Counted from the first letter of the stretch, positions 35,555 through 44,332 are shown. The stretch: DNA of 55,588 nucleotides from Clostridiales bacterium (GCA_021202515.1 JAJQCW010000070.1:1-55588), one strand, 5' to 3'. The notes: generated by a model not told the origin, from the letters alone. Made by a program: numbers and translations.

Positions 35555-37570
35555 TTACAGGGCCGCCACGATCTGGGCCGCGCGGCGGCCAAAGGTCATG
35601 GTGCGGCCACAGGCCAGGCCGGTGAACAGGTTGGGATAGGTGTTGCCGAAGAAACCGCCGGAGCAGTCGCCGGTGGCGTACAGGCCCTCGATGGGGGTGC
35701 CGTCCTCCTGGATGACCTGCATATCGGTGTTGATGAGACAGCCGCTCAGGGTGGTCAGGTGCCAGGCGCAGGTGCGGACGCCGTAGAAGGGAGCGGTGTC
35801 CACCGGGGTCATGCGGTGGGTCTCCTTGCCGTAATCGGAATCCTTTCCGGCCTCGCACAGCTCGTTATAGCGCTCCACGGTGGCCACAAAGGTCTCGGCG
35901 GGGATGTTCAGCTTCTCGGCCAGCTCCTCCAGGGTGTCGGCCTTCTGGATGTAACCCTCTTCGATCAGCGTTTCGTTGGACGCCCAGCAGGACTCGAAGG
36001 TACTGTTGGACAGCGCCCCGTTGGGGAAAGCGAACAGGCGGCAGCAGCCCACTTCGTCGAACTGCTCGGCGTACTCCTCACAGTTGGCGTCGAAGATGTC
36101 GCAGTAGGTGTGGTAGGGCTGCATCCACATGGAGTGGAGCATGAACTCGTAGGGGCCGGACTCGTTGCAGAACCGCTCGCCGTTCAGGTTGACCTTCAGG
36201 AAGGGCTGCTCACCGAACCAGAACCACTTGCCGGTGGTCTTGTAGCCGGCGGTCTCGTCGGGCTTGACGCAGCAGCGGTTGAACATCATGGAGGCGTGGA
36301 CCGGGCTGAACTTGGCCCCCGCCCACAGCATGGCCTTGATGCCGGAGCCGTCGCAGGTGGAACCGATGGTGTAGTTGACCTTCATGTCCAGGGTCTGGGG
36401 CTGGAGGGCCTTCATCATCTCGGTGTTGGTGGCGTAGCCGCCGGTGCACATGATAACGCCCTTGCTGGCGTTGACGCGGACATAGTGGTCGTCGGTCTGG
36501 TCCTGGGCGATGATGCCGGTGACCTTGCCGCTGTCGTCCTGCTCCAGCTTGACCAGGGCGGTGGACAGCTTCCACTCCACACCCAAGTCGTCGCAGTGGG
36601 CCTGGAAAGTGGAGTTCAGGGTGGTGTCCTCCGGCGCATCGTCGGTCAGGTGGGGGCTGTGGCCGGTGGCGTAAGCCTTGTCCCGGCCAGGGTCGCTGGT
36701 GTCACCCACGCCGCCTTCCAGGCTCATGTACCAGTTGCCGGTACTCTCCAGCAGCTCGGTGAGCCAGTCCACCATCTCGCCGCTGTTGTCCTCCCAGCAG
36801 CGGATCAGGTCGGAGTTGACGTAGCCGGAGCCATAGCGGACGATGTCCTGGAGGGCTTCCATCTTATTGATTTCAAACTCCGGGTACTCCTCAAAGGATT
36901 CCTGCTGGAGCTTGGAGTTGATGGAGCCGATGTCCTCACGGGGACCGGTGGGAGAGTCCTTCTTCTCCACCACCAGCACCTTCGCGCCCTCTTCGGCGGC
37001 GGTCATAGCGGCGATCCAGCCGCCGGAGCCGCAGCCCACCACCAGAACCTCGGTGTCCAGGGTCTCGGTGATCTCGTCCTCGGAGATTTCGGGGGCCTCG
37101 CCCAGCCAGTCGGAGGAACCGCTGTCCTCTTCCTCGCTGACGGTGACGGTGGTGCCGCTGGCTTGGGAAATGCAGTCGGCGGCGGCGGTCTTGATGGCGT
37201 TGCTGGTGACGGTGGCGCTGGAAACCGCGTCCACATCGCAGGACTGAGCGTCCAAAATGGCCTGAGCCATCTGGTCGCCAATCGCGCCGCCGATGTCGGC
37301 GGTCTCACCGGAAACATCGATCTCCACCGCAGTGATGCTGGTCTCGTCGAAAGTCATGGTGACGGTGACGTCGCTGGCAATACCGGCAGCGCTGGCGGAG
37401 TAGGTGCCGGGGGTATAGGTCAGGGAGCCAGCGGCACTGGCGGCGCTGGTGTCCGCGTCGCTGGCCAGAGCGATTTCGCTGCCGCCGAGCGCGCCCATCG
37501 TCGCCACGCTGACAGCGCCCGCAGCCATACCTTTGAGGAAGTTTCTGCGGGAAATAGGTTTATTTGCCAT
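35555..37570 (-). CDS. Tat-exported FMN/FAD reductase (second, no lipobox)
   Basis: This 671-residue flavoprotein has a Tat signal SRRNFLK (7-13), but the end of the signal lacks Cys: it reads GALGGSEIALA-SD, more like a signal peptidase I site. The FMN_bind domain has attachment motif DAVSSAT with Thr120. The FAD domain begins near 165 (VLVVGCGSGGWIAAMTAA). Sites following GERFCNE read SGPYE, without the fumarate-reductase Arg. It is very similar to the gene at 37650-39695, including 501 identical nt. AGAAAGGAAG precedes the start. Confidence 0.9.
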   Translation of the reverse strand: MANKPISRRNFLKGMAAGAVSVATMGALGGSEIALASDADTSAASAAGSLTYTPGTYSASAAGIASDVTVTMTFDETSITAVEIDVSGETADIGGAIGDQMAQAILDAQSCDVDAVSSATVTSNAIKTAAADCISQASGTTVTVSEEEDSGSSDWLGEAPEISEDEITETLDTEVLVVGCGSGGWIAAMTAAEEGAKVLVVEKKDSPTGPREDIGSINSKLQQESFEEYPEFEINKMEALQDIVRYGSGYVNSDLIRCWEDNSGEMVDWLTELLESTGNWYMSLEGGVGDTSDPGRDKAYATGHSPHLTDDAPEDTTLNSTFQAHCDDLGVEWKLSTALVKLEQDDSGKVTGIIAQDQTDDHYVRVNASKGVIMCTGGYATNTEMMKALQPQTLDMKVNYTIGSTCDGSGIKAMLWAGAKFSPVHASMMFNRCCVKPDETAGYKTTGKWFWFGEQPFLKVNLNGERFCNESGPYEFMLHSMWMQPYHTYCDIFDANCEEYAEQFDEVGCCRLFAFPNGALSNSTFESCWASNETLIEEGYIQKADTLEELAEKLNIPAETFVATVERYNELCEAGKDSDYGKETHRMTPVDTAPFYGVRTCAWHLTTLSGCLINTDMQVIQEDGTPIEGLYATGDCSGGFFGNTYPNLFTGLACGRTMTFGRRAAQIVAAL

Positions 37571-37584
37571 AGTTTCTCTTCCTT

Positions 37585-37620
37585 TCTGCTGTGCGGAGAG
37601 CGCAGGGGTCTCCACACAGC
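37585..37620 (-). other. Leader hairpin before the second reductase gene
   Basis: On the minus strand, GCTGTGTGGAGA pairs with TCTCCGCACAGC (one G-U pair), directly before AGAAAGGAAG. It sits in the 79-nt gap after the first reductase. The matching element before the third reductase suggests a duplicated gene-plus-leader unit. Confidence 0.55.
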
Positions 37621-37649
37621 GGGACGGTTTTACAGCCTTGCGCGGCAAA

Positions 37650-39695
37650 TCACAGAGCCGCGACGATTTGCGCCGCACGGCGGGCAAAGGTCATGGTACG
37701 ACCGCAGGCCAGGCCGGTCATCAGGTTGGGATAGGTGTCGCCGAAGAAGCCGCCGGAGCAGTCGCCGGTGGCGTACAGGCCCTCGATGGGGGTGCTGTCC
37801 TCCCGGATGACCTGCATATCGGTGTTGATGAGGCAGCCGCTCAGGGTGGTCAGGTGCCAGGCAGTGGTCCGGACGCCGTAGAAGGGAGCGGTGTCCACCG
37901 GGGTCATGCGGTGCTTCTCCTTGCCGTAATCGGTGTCCTCACCGGCCTCGCACATCTCATTGTAGTGCTCCACGGTGGCCACGAAGGTCTCGGCGGGGAT
38001 GTTCAGCTTCTCAGCCAGCTCCTCCAGGGTGTCGGCCTTCTGGATGTAACCCTCTTCCATCAGAGCCTCGTTGGACTCCCAGACCGCCTCAAAGGTGTTG
38101 TTGGACAGCGCACCGTTGGGGAAGGCGAACAGGCGGCAGCAGCCCACTTCGTCGAACTGCTCGGCGTACTCCTCACAGTTGGCGTCGAAGATGTCGCAGT
38201 AGGTGTGGTAGGGCTGCATCCACATGGAGTGGAGCATGAACTCGTAGGGGCCGGACTCGTTGCAGAACCGCTCGCCGTTCAGGTTGACCTTCAGGAAGGG
38301 CTGCTCACCGAACCAGAACCACTTGCCGGTGGTCTTGTAGCCGGCGGTCTCGTCGGGCTTGACGCAGCAGCGGTTGAACATCATGGAGGCGTGGACCGGG
38401 CTGAACTTGGCCCCCGCCCACAGCATGGCCTTGATGCCGGAGCCGTCGCAGGTGGAACCGATGGTGTAGTTGACCTTCATGTCCAGGGTCTGGGGCTGGA
38501 GGGCCTTCATCATCTCGGTGTTGGTGGCGTAGCCGCCGGTGCACATGATAACGCCCTTGCTGGCGTTGACGCGGACATAGTGGTCGTCGGTCTGGTCCTG
38601 GGCGATGATGCCGGTGACCTTGCCGGTGTCGTCCTGTTCCAGCTTGACCAGAGCGGTAGACAGCTTCCACTCCACGCCCAGGTCGTCGCAGTGGGCCTGG
38701 AAGGTGGAGTTCAGGCTGGTGTCCTCCGGAGCGGTATCGGTCAGGTGGGGGCTGTGGCCGGTGGCGTAAGCCTTGTCACGGCCGGGGTCGCTGGTGTCGC
38801 CCACGCCACCTTCCAGGCTCATGTACCAGTCGCCGGTGCTTTCCAGCAAATCGGTCAGCCAGTCGATCATCTCGGCGCTGTTGTCCTCCCAGCAGCGGAT
38901 CAGGTCGGAGTTGACGTAGCCCGCGCCGTAGCGGACGATTTCCTGAAGGGCTTCCATCTTGTCGATCTCAAACTCAGGATACTCATCGAAGGATGCCAAC
39001 TGGAGCTTAGAGTTGATGGCGCCGATATCCTCACGGGGCCTGGTGGGGGATTCGTTCTTTTCCACCACCAGCACCTTCGCGCCCTCTTCGGCGGCGGTCA
39101 TAGCGGCGATCCAGCCGCCGGAGCCGCAGCCCACCACCAGAACCTCGGTGTCCAGGGTCTCGGTGATCTCGTCCTCGGAGATTTCGGGGGCCTCGCCCAG
39201 CCAGTCGGAGGAACCGCTGTCCTCTTCCTCGCTGACGGTGACGGTGGTGCCGCTGGCCTGGGAAATACAGTCGGCAGCGGCGGTCTTGATGGCGTCACTG
39301 GTGACGGTGGCGCTGGAGACGCCGTCCACGTCGCAGGACTGGGCGTCCAGAATGGCCTGGGCCATATCGTCGCCAATCGCGCCGCCGATGTCGGCGGTCT
39401 CGCCGGAAACGTCGATCTCCACCGCAGTGATGCTGGTCTCGTCGAAGGTCATGGTGACGGTGACGTCGCTGGCAATACCGGCGGCGCTGGCGGAGTAGGT
39501 GCCGGGGGTGTAGCTCATGGAGCTGGCAGCGGTAGTGCCGCCGCTGGAAGCAGCCGTCGAGCTGCTGGTCGAGGCGGTAGTACTGGACATGCCACTCTCA
39601 CAGGCCTGGAGTACGCCAAGGGTCACGACGCTGGCTGCGCCTGCCGCCATGCCCTTGATGAAGTCCCGGCGGGAAATGGGCTGTTTTTTTGCCAT
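37650..39695 (-). CDS. Tat-exported FMN/FAD reductase lipoprotein (first)
   Basis: This 681-residue extracellular flavoprotein has Tat signal SRRDFIK (9-15), lipobox LQAC with lipidated Cys32, and a low-complexity Ser/Thr linker to about 60. The FMN_bind domain has motif DGVSSAT, acceptor Thr130. The FAD_binding_2 domain starts near 175 with GCGSGG and ends with GLYATGDCSGGFFGNTYPNL-like sequence (here GDTYPNL). It lies 97 nt after tatC on the same strand. It is the nearest relative of the second reductase, and the two probably arose by tandem duplication. GGGAGGAAA precedes the start. Confidence 0.92.
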   Translation of the reverse strand: MAKKQPISRRDFIKGMAAGAASVVTLGVLQACESGMSSTTASTSSSTAASSGGTTAASSMSYTPGTYSASAAGIASDVTVTMTFDETSITAVEIDVSGETADIGGAIGDDMAQAILDAQSCDVDGVSSATVTSDAIKTAAADCISQASGTTVTVSEEEDSGSSDWLGEAPEISEDEITETLDTEVLVVGCGSGGWIAAMTAAEEGAKVLVVEKNESPTRPREDIGAINSKLQLASFDEYPEFEIDKMEALQEIVRYGAGYVNSDLIRCWEDNSAEMIDWLTDLLESTGDWYMSLEGGVGDTSDPGRDKAYATGHSPHLTDTAPEDTSLNSTFQAHCDDLGVEWKLSTALVKLEQDDTGKVTGIIAQDQTDDHYVRVNASKGVIMCTGGYATNTEMMKALQPQTLDMKVNYTIGSTCDGSGIKAMLWAGAKFSPVHASMMFNRCCVKPDETAGYKTTGKWFWFGEQPFLKVNLNGERFCNESGPYEFMLHSMWMQPYHTYCDIFDANCEEYAEQFDEVGCCRLFAFPNGALSNNTFEAVWESNEALMEEGYIQKADTLEELAEKLNIPAETFVATVEHYNEMCEAGEDTDYGKEKHRMTPVDTAPFYGVRTTAWHLTTLSGCLINTDMQVIREDSTPIEGLYATGDCSGGFFGDTYPNLMTGLACGRTMTFARRAAQIVAAL

Positions 39696-39791
39696 AAAAT
39701 TTCCTCCCAAAAATAAAGTCTCTGGTTTTGTGCAGGGGTTTTATTCCAGCGGCCCGACCTGTGGCCGCAGGATAGATAAGATGAATGGGGG

Positions 39792-40580
39792 TCACGCTTC
39801 TCCGGCGGATTCTTCCTCGTCCTCCTCGTCAAGGTGCCACAGCTTTGTGCAAATTTTGCACAGGAAGATGCTCAGCTCTAGCAGAGCCATCATGGGGAAC
39901 GCAACCATGATTTGGGACAGGATGTCCGGCGGGGTGATGATGGCGGCCAGCACGAAGATGAGGACGAACAGCACCTTCCGGGACTTGGCCAGCCACTGGG
40001 GTTTGAGCAGCCCGATGCGGGTCAGCAGAACGGACACCACCGGCAGCTCGAACACTGCGCCGAACACCACGAACACCGTCAGCAGGAAGTTGACATAGCT
40101 CTGGATGCTGACGGCGGCGGATACGTCGGTCCCCACGCTCAGGTCCATAAAGAAGTAGAGCATAAAGGGGACGCTGATTTTGTAGGCAAACAGCACGCCC
40201 ACGCAAAAGCACACCGCGCCAAAGCCCACGGCCAGCAGGAAGAACAGCCGTTCCCGCTTTTTCAGGCCGGGGGCGCAAAAGGCGTAGATGTGGTAGAAGA
40301 TCACAGGCGAGCTGATGACCAGGCCGCCGATGGCGGCGATGGACAGTTGGACCGTCAGCAGCTCCTGGGGGGCGATGTAGACGAACTTGTAGTCGTAGTC
40401 CTCGCCCAGGTCGGTGAACAGCTCCACCAACTGGGGGGCGAAAAACAGACACACCAGCACCGCGGCCACCAGAAAGACCACGCAAATGACGATGCGATTG
40501 CGCAGTTCTTTCAGGTGTCCGCTCAGGCTCATCTCCCCGTTGTCGGGCACGGACGGGGCTTTTTTCTTACGCCTGTTCAT
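39792..40580 (-). CDS. tatC: Twin-arginine translocase subunit TatC
   Basis: This 262-residue membrane protein with six helices is the receptor for Tat signals. It opens with the typical [19 protein letters not shown], has [21 protein letters not shown] in the second loop region and ends with a charged cytosolic tail. Length is normal. It overlaps the small tatA gene by 14 nt and precedes the three genes whose products carry SRRxFxK signals, so the translocase and its likely cargo share one transcript. Confidence 0.96.
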   Translation of the reverse strand: MNRRKKKAPSVPDNGEMSLSGHLKELRNRIVICVVFLVAAVLVCLFFAPQLVELFTDLGEDYDYKFVYIAPQELLTVQLSIAAIGGLVISSPVIFYHIYAFCAPGLKKRERLFFLLAVGFGAVCFCVGVLFAYKISVPFMLYFFMDLSVGTDVSAAVSIQSYVNFLLTVFVVFGAVFELPVVSVLLTRIGLLKPQWLAKSRKVLFVLIFVLAAIITPPDILSQIMVAFPMMALLELSIFLCKICTKLWHLDEEDEEESAGEA

Positions 40581-40752
40581 CCTGGGGCTTGCTCTCCTCC
40601 TGCTGCTCGGACTTGTCGTCGTCCTTCATGCCGTCCCGGAAGTTCTTGATGCTGCTGCCCAGCATTTTAGTCAGCTTGGGGATCTGCGTGGGGCCAAACA
40701 AGACCACTACGATCAGCAGAACAACGATCAGCTCAGTTGTACCGATTTTCAT
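40567..40752 (-). CDS. tatA: Twin-arginine translocase subunit TatA (short)
   Basis: This 61-residue protein has a short extracellular start, one membrane helix ([13 protein letters not shown]), then an amphipathic helix ([15 protein letters not shown]) and an acidic tail. This is the pore-forming TatA pattern with the FGP hinge. Its start overlaps the end of the longer TatA/B-like gene by 4 nt and its end overlaps tatC by 14 nt. Confidence 0.95.
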   Translation of the reverse strand: MKIGTTELIVVLLIVVVLFGPTQIPKLTKMLGSSIKNFRDGMKDDDKSEQQEESKPQDEQA

Positions 40753-41252
40753 GTGGTTTCTCCTCCTTTATTTTGGTTTAACGTGGCGTCCTCCGCCATT
40801 GGAGGAACCGCTTCCGGCTCCTCTGATGCATCGGGCGCGACAGCCGGGGGAGCGGTTACCGCTTCCGGGGCCTGCACCGGTTCCGGCGCCGCCGTCTCCG
40901 CTGCCGGGGTCTCCGGCGCTTCGGCGGCAGGAGCCTGCTGCGTCTTTTCCGCAGCGGGCTTTTTCTTCGGCTTTCCGATGCTATTCAGAGAGGTTTTCAC
41001 CTCTTTGACGCTGTCTTTGATCTCCTTGTCCATCTCCTCCAGAGGCTCCATGGCCTCCCGGATGGGAGCCTGGGCCTCCTCCAGAGGCTCCACCACGTTC
41101 TCCCGGATCTCCGAGGTCAGGTCGTTGGTGGCCTCCCGGAAGGCCCGCAGGCCCGCGCCCAGTTTTTTGGCGAACTCCGGGAGTTTGTCCGGCCCGATGA
41201 CCACCAGGGCCACGATGAAGATGACCACCAGTTCCATAAAGCCAATTTTCAT
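40749..41252 (-). CDS. TatA/TatB-like protein with long acidic tail
   Basis: This 167-residue protein has the TatA/B N-terminus: [26 protein letters not shown], with GP hinge and amphipathic helix. The cytosolic part is longer than in TatA, with a helical charged region to about 90 and a Pro/Ala/Glu-rich unstructured tail. Length and Glu content fit TatB better, but Firmicutes usually have only TatA types, so the name is left open. It is the first gene of the array, 177 nt from the divergent MerR gene; GAAAGGAGAG precedes the start. Confidence 0.88.
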   Translation of the reverse strand: MKIGFMELVVIFIVALVVIGPDKLPEFAKKLGAGLRAFREATNDLTSEIRENVVEPLEEAQAPIREAMEPLEEMDKEIKDSVKEVKTSLNSIGKPKKKPAAEKTQQAPAAEAPETPAAETAAPEPVQAPEAVTAPPAVAPDASEEPEAVPPMAEDATLNQNKGGETT

Positions 41253-41355
41253 GTGCTGTCTCTCCTTTCACAGGGCTGTCCGCCCGGGCCGGGCGGCAGC
41301 AGGACCGGATGCACGGCGCGAACCGTCTGATTCCGGTAAAAATCGAAAAAAATGA

Positions 41356-41384
41356 TTGAAAAGCGTCTCTCTTTCCGCTAAACT
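41356..41384 (+). promoter_or_regulatory. Probable promoter of the merR-like gene
   Basis: TTGAAA (41356-41361) and TAAACT (41379-41384) are 17 nt apart, 45 nt before the start. The 177-nt divergent region should also hold the tat operon promoter, but I could not pick a convincing one on the minus strand. Confidence 0.45.
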
Positions 41385-41429
41385 ATAGGAACAAAGGGAT
41401 AAATAAAAACGAAACAGGAGCGAACCCCT

Positions 41430-42254
41430 ATGGCAAAGCAAAAAACATATCGCATGGGCGAATTTTCCCAACGGCTGGGCGTCACCCGGGACCTGATCAA
41501 GCACTACGAAAAGCAGGGCATCCTCACCTCCCGGCGGGAGGAGGGCAACCAGTACCGGTACTATTACCACTCGCAATATCCGGCCATTCTCATCAGCAAG
41601 AAGCTGCAAAACACGGGCTACTCCCTGCGGGAGATCGGCCACCTCCTCAACGAGGCCAGCCTGGAGGAATACACCGACGAAAACGCCGGGCGCATCGCCG
41701 CGCTGGAGCGGGAGCAATTGCTTCGGGAGATGGCATTGGAGAACCTTCGGTTCGTCTACGCCTGCCAGCAGAAAGCGCTGGAGGGAACGCTGCTAGGCAG
41801 TTGGGAACTGAATGATCAGCCCGGCCTGGTCTTTTTCCCCTTCTCCGGGATGAACGAGTTCCTGCCCCTCTCCCCGGAGGACATCGACGCCATGGCGAAC
41901 TGGACCGACGCCACCCCAGCGGTGGAGTATTGCAGGCTGATCCGAGATGGCAAGGTGATCTTCGGTTTTACCGCCTCGGCGGAGCAGGCCCGGCTGCTTG
42001 GGCTGCATGGCAGTCAGGTGGAGCAGCTCCCCGCCTGCCGCACCTTCTGCTACTACCTGAAATTTCCCCGTTCCACCATCGGCGGTCAGGCAAACACCGA
42101 CGAGGAGGAAATTCAGAAAATGCTCCCCCCGGCGCTGGCCGCGCTGGAGGCGCAAAACCTGACGGCGGCAGGGCCGATCCTGATCCGGCACCTGTTTGAA
42201 GCGTCGGAGGCCGGGAGCTTTTACTATTACTGCCAGGCGAGCATCCCCATTTGA
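41430..42254 (+). CDS. MerR-family regulator
   Basis: This 274-residue regulator has a winged-helix DNA-binding domain at 1-75 (YRMGEFSQRLGVTRDLIKHYE then GYSLREIGHLL), a coiled-coil dimer helix at about 80-115 and a C-terminal domain of about 150 residues, perhaps GyrI-like, for an effector. There is no metal-site Cys pattern at the C-terminus. It is divergent from the tat-reductase-rnf array and followed by apbE, so control of the respiratory module in response to a small organic ligand is the natural guess. AGGAG precedes the start. Confidence 0.87.
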   Translation: MAKQKTYRMGEFSQRLGVTRDLIKHYEKQGILTSRREEGNQYRYYYHSQYPAILISKKLQNTGYSLREIGHLLNEASLEEYTDENAGRIAALEREQLLREMALENLRFVYACQQKALEGTLLGSWELNDQPGLVFFPFSGMNEFLPLSPEDIDAMANWTDATPAVEYCRLIRDGKVIFGFTASAEQARLLGLHGSQVEQLPACRTFCYYLKFPRSTIGGQANTDEEEIQKMLPPALAALEAQNLTAAGPILIRHLFEASEAGSFYYYCQASIPI

Positions 42255-42478
42255 GTCAAACCCCTACGCCGCCACTTTAAATATTACTAACAGATGTATT
42301 ATAAAGTTGAGTGTAACACACAGGTCAATAGGCTTTGTCAAATTTGCCGTCTTTTTCTGGTTTCTTTTATTCTTTTTTGTCGATTTAGGGAAACGCTGAT
42401 TGATGACAAAGTTGAAAGTGATTGCGATGTGAAAGTCATTGACCGTTGGCACAAAGCGCTAAAACAGGGAGAATTAAA

Positions 42479-43519
42479 ATGAAAAAATGCAAACAGCTTC
42501 TCTGCTGCCTGCTCTCAATGTTACTGCTGGCCGGCTGCTCTGCCGGGGCAGCAGAGCCTGACCCGGAGGCGGCGGAGTCCAGTACCCAGTATATGGACGC
42601 CATGGACACTTTCATGACCCTGACCGCCTACGGCAGCAACCGGGACGACGCCCTGAACGCCGCCGTGGAGGAAATTCAGCGGCTGGAGGCCCTGTGGTCC
42701 GTGGGCAGCGAGGACAGCGAGGTCTCCCAGTTGAACCGGGAGGGGACCGCCGTCCTCTCGGAGGACACCGCCGCCCTGGTCGAACGCGCCCTGGAGATCT
42801 ACGACAGCACTGGCGGAGCCTTCGACATCACCGTTTACCCCCTGATGGAGCTGTGGGGCTTCACCACCCAGGACTATCAGGTGCCGGAGGCGTCCGACCT
42901 GCAAGCCGCCCTGGCCCTTGTGGGCGCGGACCGCGTTACCTATGACAGCTCCACCTCCACCGTCACCCTGGGCGAAGGCCAGTCCATCGACCTGGGCGGC
43001 ATCGCCAAGGGCTACACCTCCCAGCGTATCATGGAGCTGTTCGAGGAGATGGGCGTGACCTCCGCCATGGTCTCCCTGGGCGGCAACATCCAGTGTCTTG
43101 GGACCAAGCCCGACGGCTCCCTCTGGCGGGTGGGCATCCAGGACCCGGTGGGCAGCGAAGGGGCCATCGTCGCGGTCATCGAGGTGGAGGACCAGGCGGT
43201 CATCACCTCCGGCTCTTACGAGCGGTACTTCACCGATGAGGCCACCGGCGAGACCTACCACCACATCATCGACCCCGCCACCGGTTACCCGGCGGACAGT
43301 GGCCTGATCTCCGTCACCATCGTCACCGACGACGGCGCGTTGGGCGACGCCCTCTCCACTGCCCTGTTCATCATGGGCCTGGAGGAGGGGACCGCCTACT
43401 GGCAGGCCCACAGCGACGAATTTCAGGCCGTGTTCATCACCACTGACAGCGAAATTTACGTCACCGCAGGGTTGGAGGATTCCGTCACCGCCGACGCGGG
43501 GTACACCCTGCTCACATAG
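42479..43519 (+). CDS. apbE: ApbE flavin transferase lipoprotein
   Basis: This 346-residue FAD:protein FMN transferase links FMN to Thr/Ser of [S/T][G/S]A[T/S]-type motifs outside the membrane. A lipoprotein signal ends in LAGC, lipidated Cys20. Family marks: MDTFMTLTAYG near 38, the GGAFDITVYPLMELWGF stretch near 112, IDLGGIAKGYTSQRI near 172 and HHIIDPATGYPADSG near 262. Length is normal. It lies downstream of merR on the plus strand. Its likely targets are RnfD, RnfG and the three reductases next door. The 224-nt gap before it is AT-rich with no clear promoter. Confidence 0.95.
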   Translation: MKKCKQLLCCLLSMLLLAGCSAGAAEPDPEAAESSTQYMDAMDTFMTLTAYGSNRDDALNAAVEEIQRLEALWSVGSEDSEVSQLNREGTAVLSEDTAALVERALEIYDSTGGAFDITVYPLMELWGFTTQDYQVPEASDLQAALALVGADRVTYDSSTSTVTLGEGQSIDLGGIAKGYTSQRIMELFEEMGVTSAMVSLGGNIQCLGTKPDGSLWRVGIQDPVGSEGAIVAVIEVEDQAVITSGSYERYFTDEATGETYHHIIDPATGYPADSGLISVTIVTDDGALGDALSTALFIMGLEEGTAYWQAHSDEFQAVFITTDSEIYVTAGLEDSVTADAGYTLLT

Positions 43520-43589
43520 CTTTTCGCCAACGGCTGCTGGTAAAACCTTCTTTTTCTGCCTTTTCATAATCTTCCCGGAAGCGCAAATA

Positions 43590-43657
43590 CTACCTCCACG
43601 ACATCGTTCCGGCGGCGCGGTAAAACCGTCGTCGCCATGATCCCAATTTGGAGGTAG
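43590..43657 (+). promoter_or_regulatory. Possible ribosome-site-masking stem before spoVT
   Basis: CTACCTCCA (43590-43598) is perfectly complementary to TGGAGGTAG (43649-43657), which contains the GGAGG ribosome-binding site of spoVT. The 50-nt loop has its own GC-rich imperfect hairpin (GGCGGCGCGGT with ACCGTCGTCGCC). It could limit translation or be a folded leader. Confidence 0.45.
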
Positions 43658-43663
43658 AGAGAT

Positions 43664-44206
43664 ATGAAAGCGACAGGAATTGTGCGGCGAATCGACGACC
43701 TGGGCCGTGTGGTCATCCCCAAGGAGATACGGCGGACCATGCGTATCCGGGAGGGCGACCCCTTGGAGATTTATACAGACCGAGACGGTGAAGTGATCTT
43801 CAAAAAATACTCCCTGATGGGCGGTCTCAGCGACTTTGCCGGTCAGTTCTGCGAGACACTGTACAAAACCACCGGCCATCCGGCGGTCATCACCGATCGG
43901 GACGCGGTGATCTCCGTCTCCGGCCTGCCCCGGCGGGAGCTGATGGACAAGCGCATCTCCCTTCCCCTGGAGAACATCATGGAGGGACGACAGATTTACC
44001 AGTACCGCCCCGGGGAGGCCCGACTGCCCCTGACAGACAGCTATCCGGAGGCCGCAGTATTCACCGCCGCCCCCATCCTCAGCGAGGGAGACGTGCTGGG
44101 CTGCGTGGTGTTTTCCGGCAAAGAGGCGGACAGCCCCATGGGAGAGACGGAGTACAAGCTGGCTCAGACCGTGTCCGGCTTTCTGGGACGGCATATGGAA
44201 AACTAA
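43664..44206 (+). CDS. spoVT: Sporulation regulator SpoVT
   Basis: This 180-residue AbrB-type regulator has a swapped-hairpin DNA-binding domain at 1-50 (KATGIVRRIDDLGRVVIPKE, then IRRTMRIREGDPLEI) and a GAF-like domain at about 60-178. This two-domain layout and length are typical for SpoVT, which adjusts forespore gene expression late in sporulation. It marks the host as belonging to a spore-forming lineage. GGAGGT precedes the start and may be masked by an upstream complement. Confidence 0.92.
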   Translation: MKATGIVRRIDDLGRVVIPKEIRRTMRIREGDPLEIYTDRDGEVIFKKYSLMGGLSDFAGQFCETLYKTTGHPAVITDRDAVISVSGLPRRELMDKRISLPLENIMEGRQIYQYRPGEARLPLTDSYPEAAVFTAAPILSEGDVLGCVVFSGKEADSPMGETEYKLAQTVSGFLGRHMEN

Positions 44207-44332
44207 AAGCCGGCGTCGGCCCCTGGCGGGCCGTCCTCGTCGCCACTCCCTTCGCTATCGGAGCTGTGCTGTCGAACAAAGGCAAAACGTCCCCCTTCAC
44301 CGGCAGAACGCCAGCGGAGGGGGTCAAATCTG

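Noticed and set aside
33218-39695. Naming the three flavoproteins fumarate reductases
   Set aside because: The overall family fits, but the TTRD-type segment with the catalytic Arg and the second substrate Arg are not seen, so a substrate name would be unsupported.
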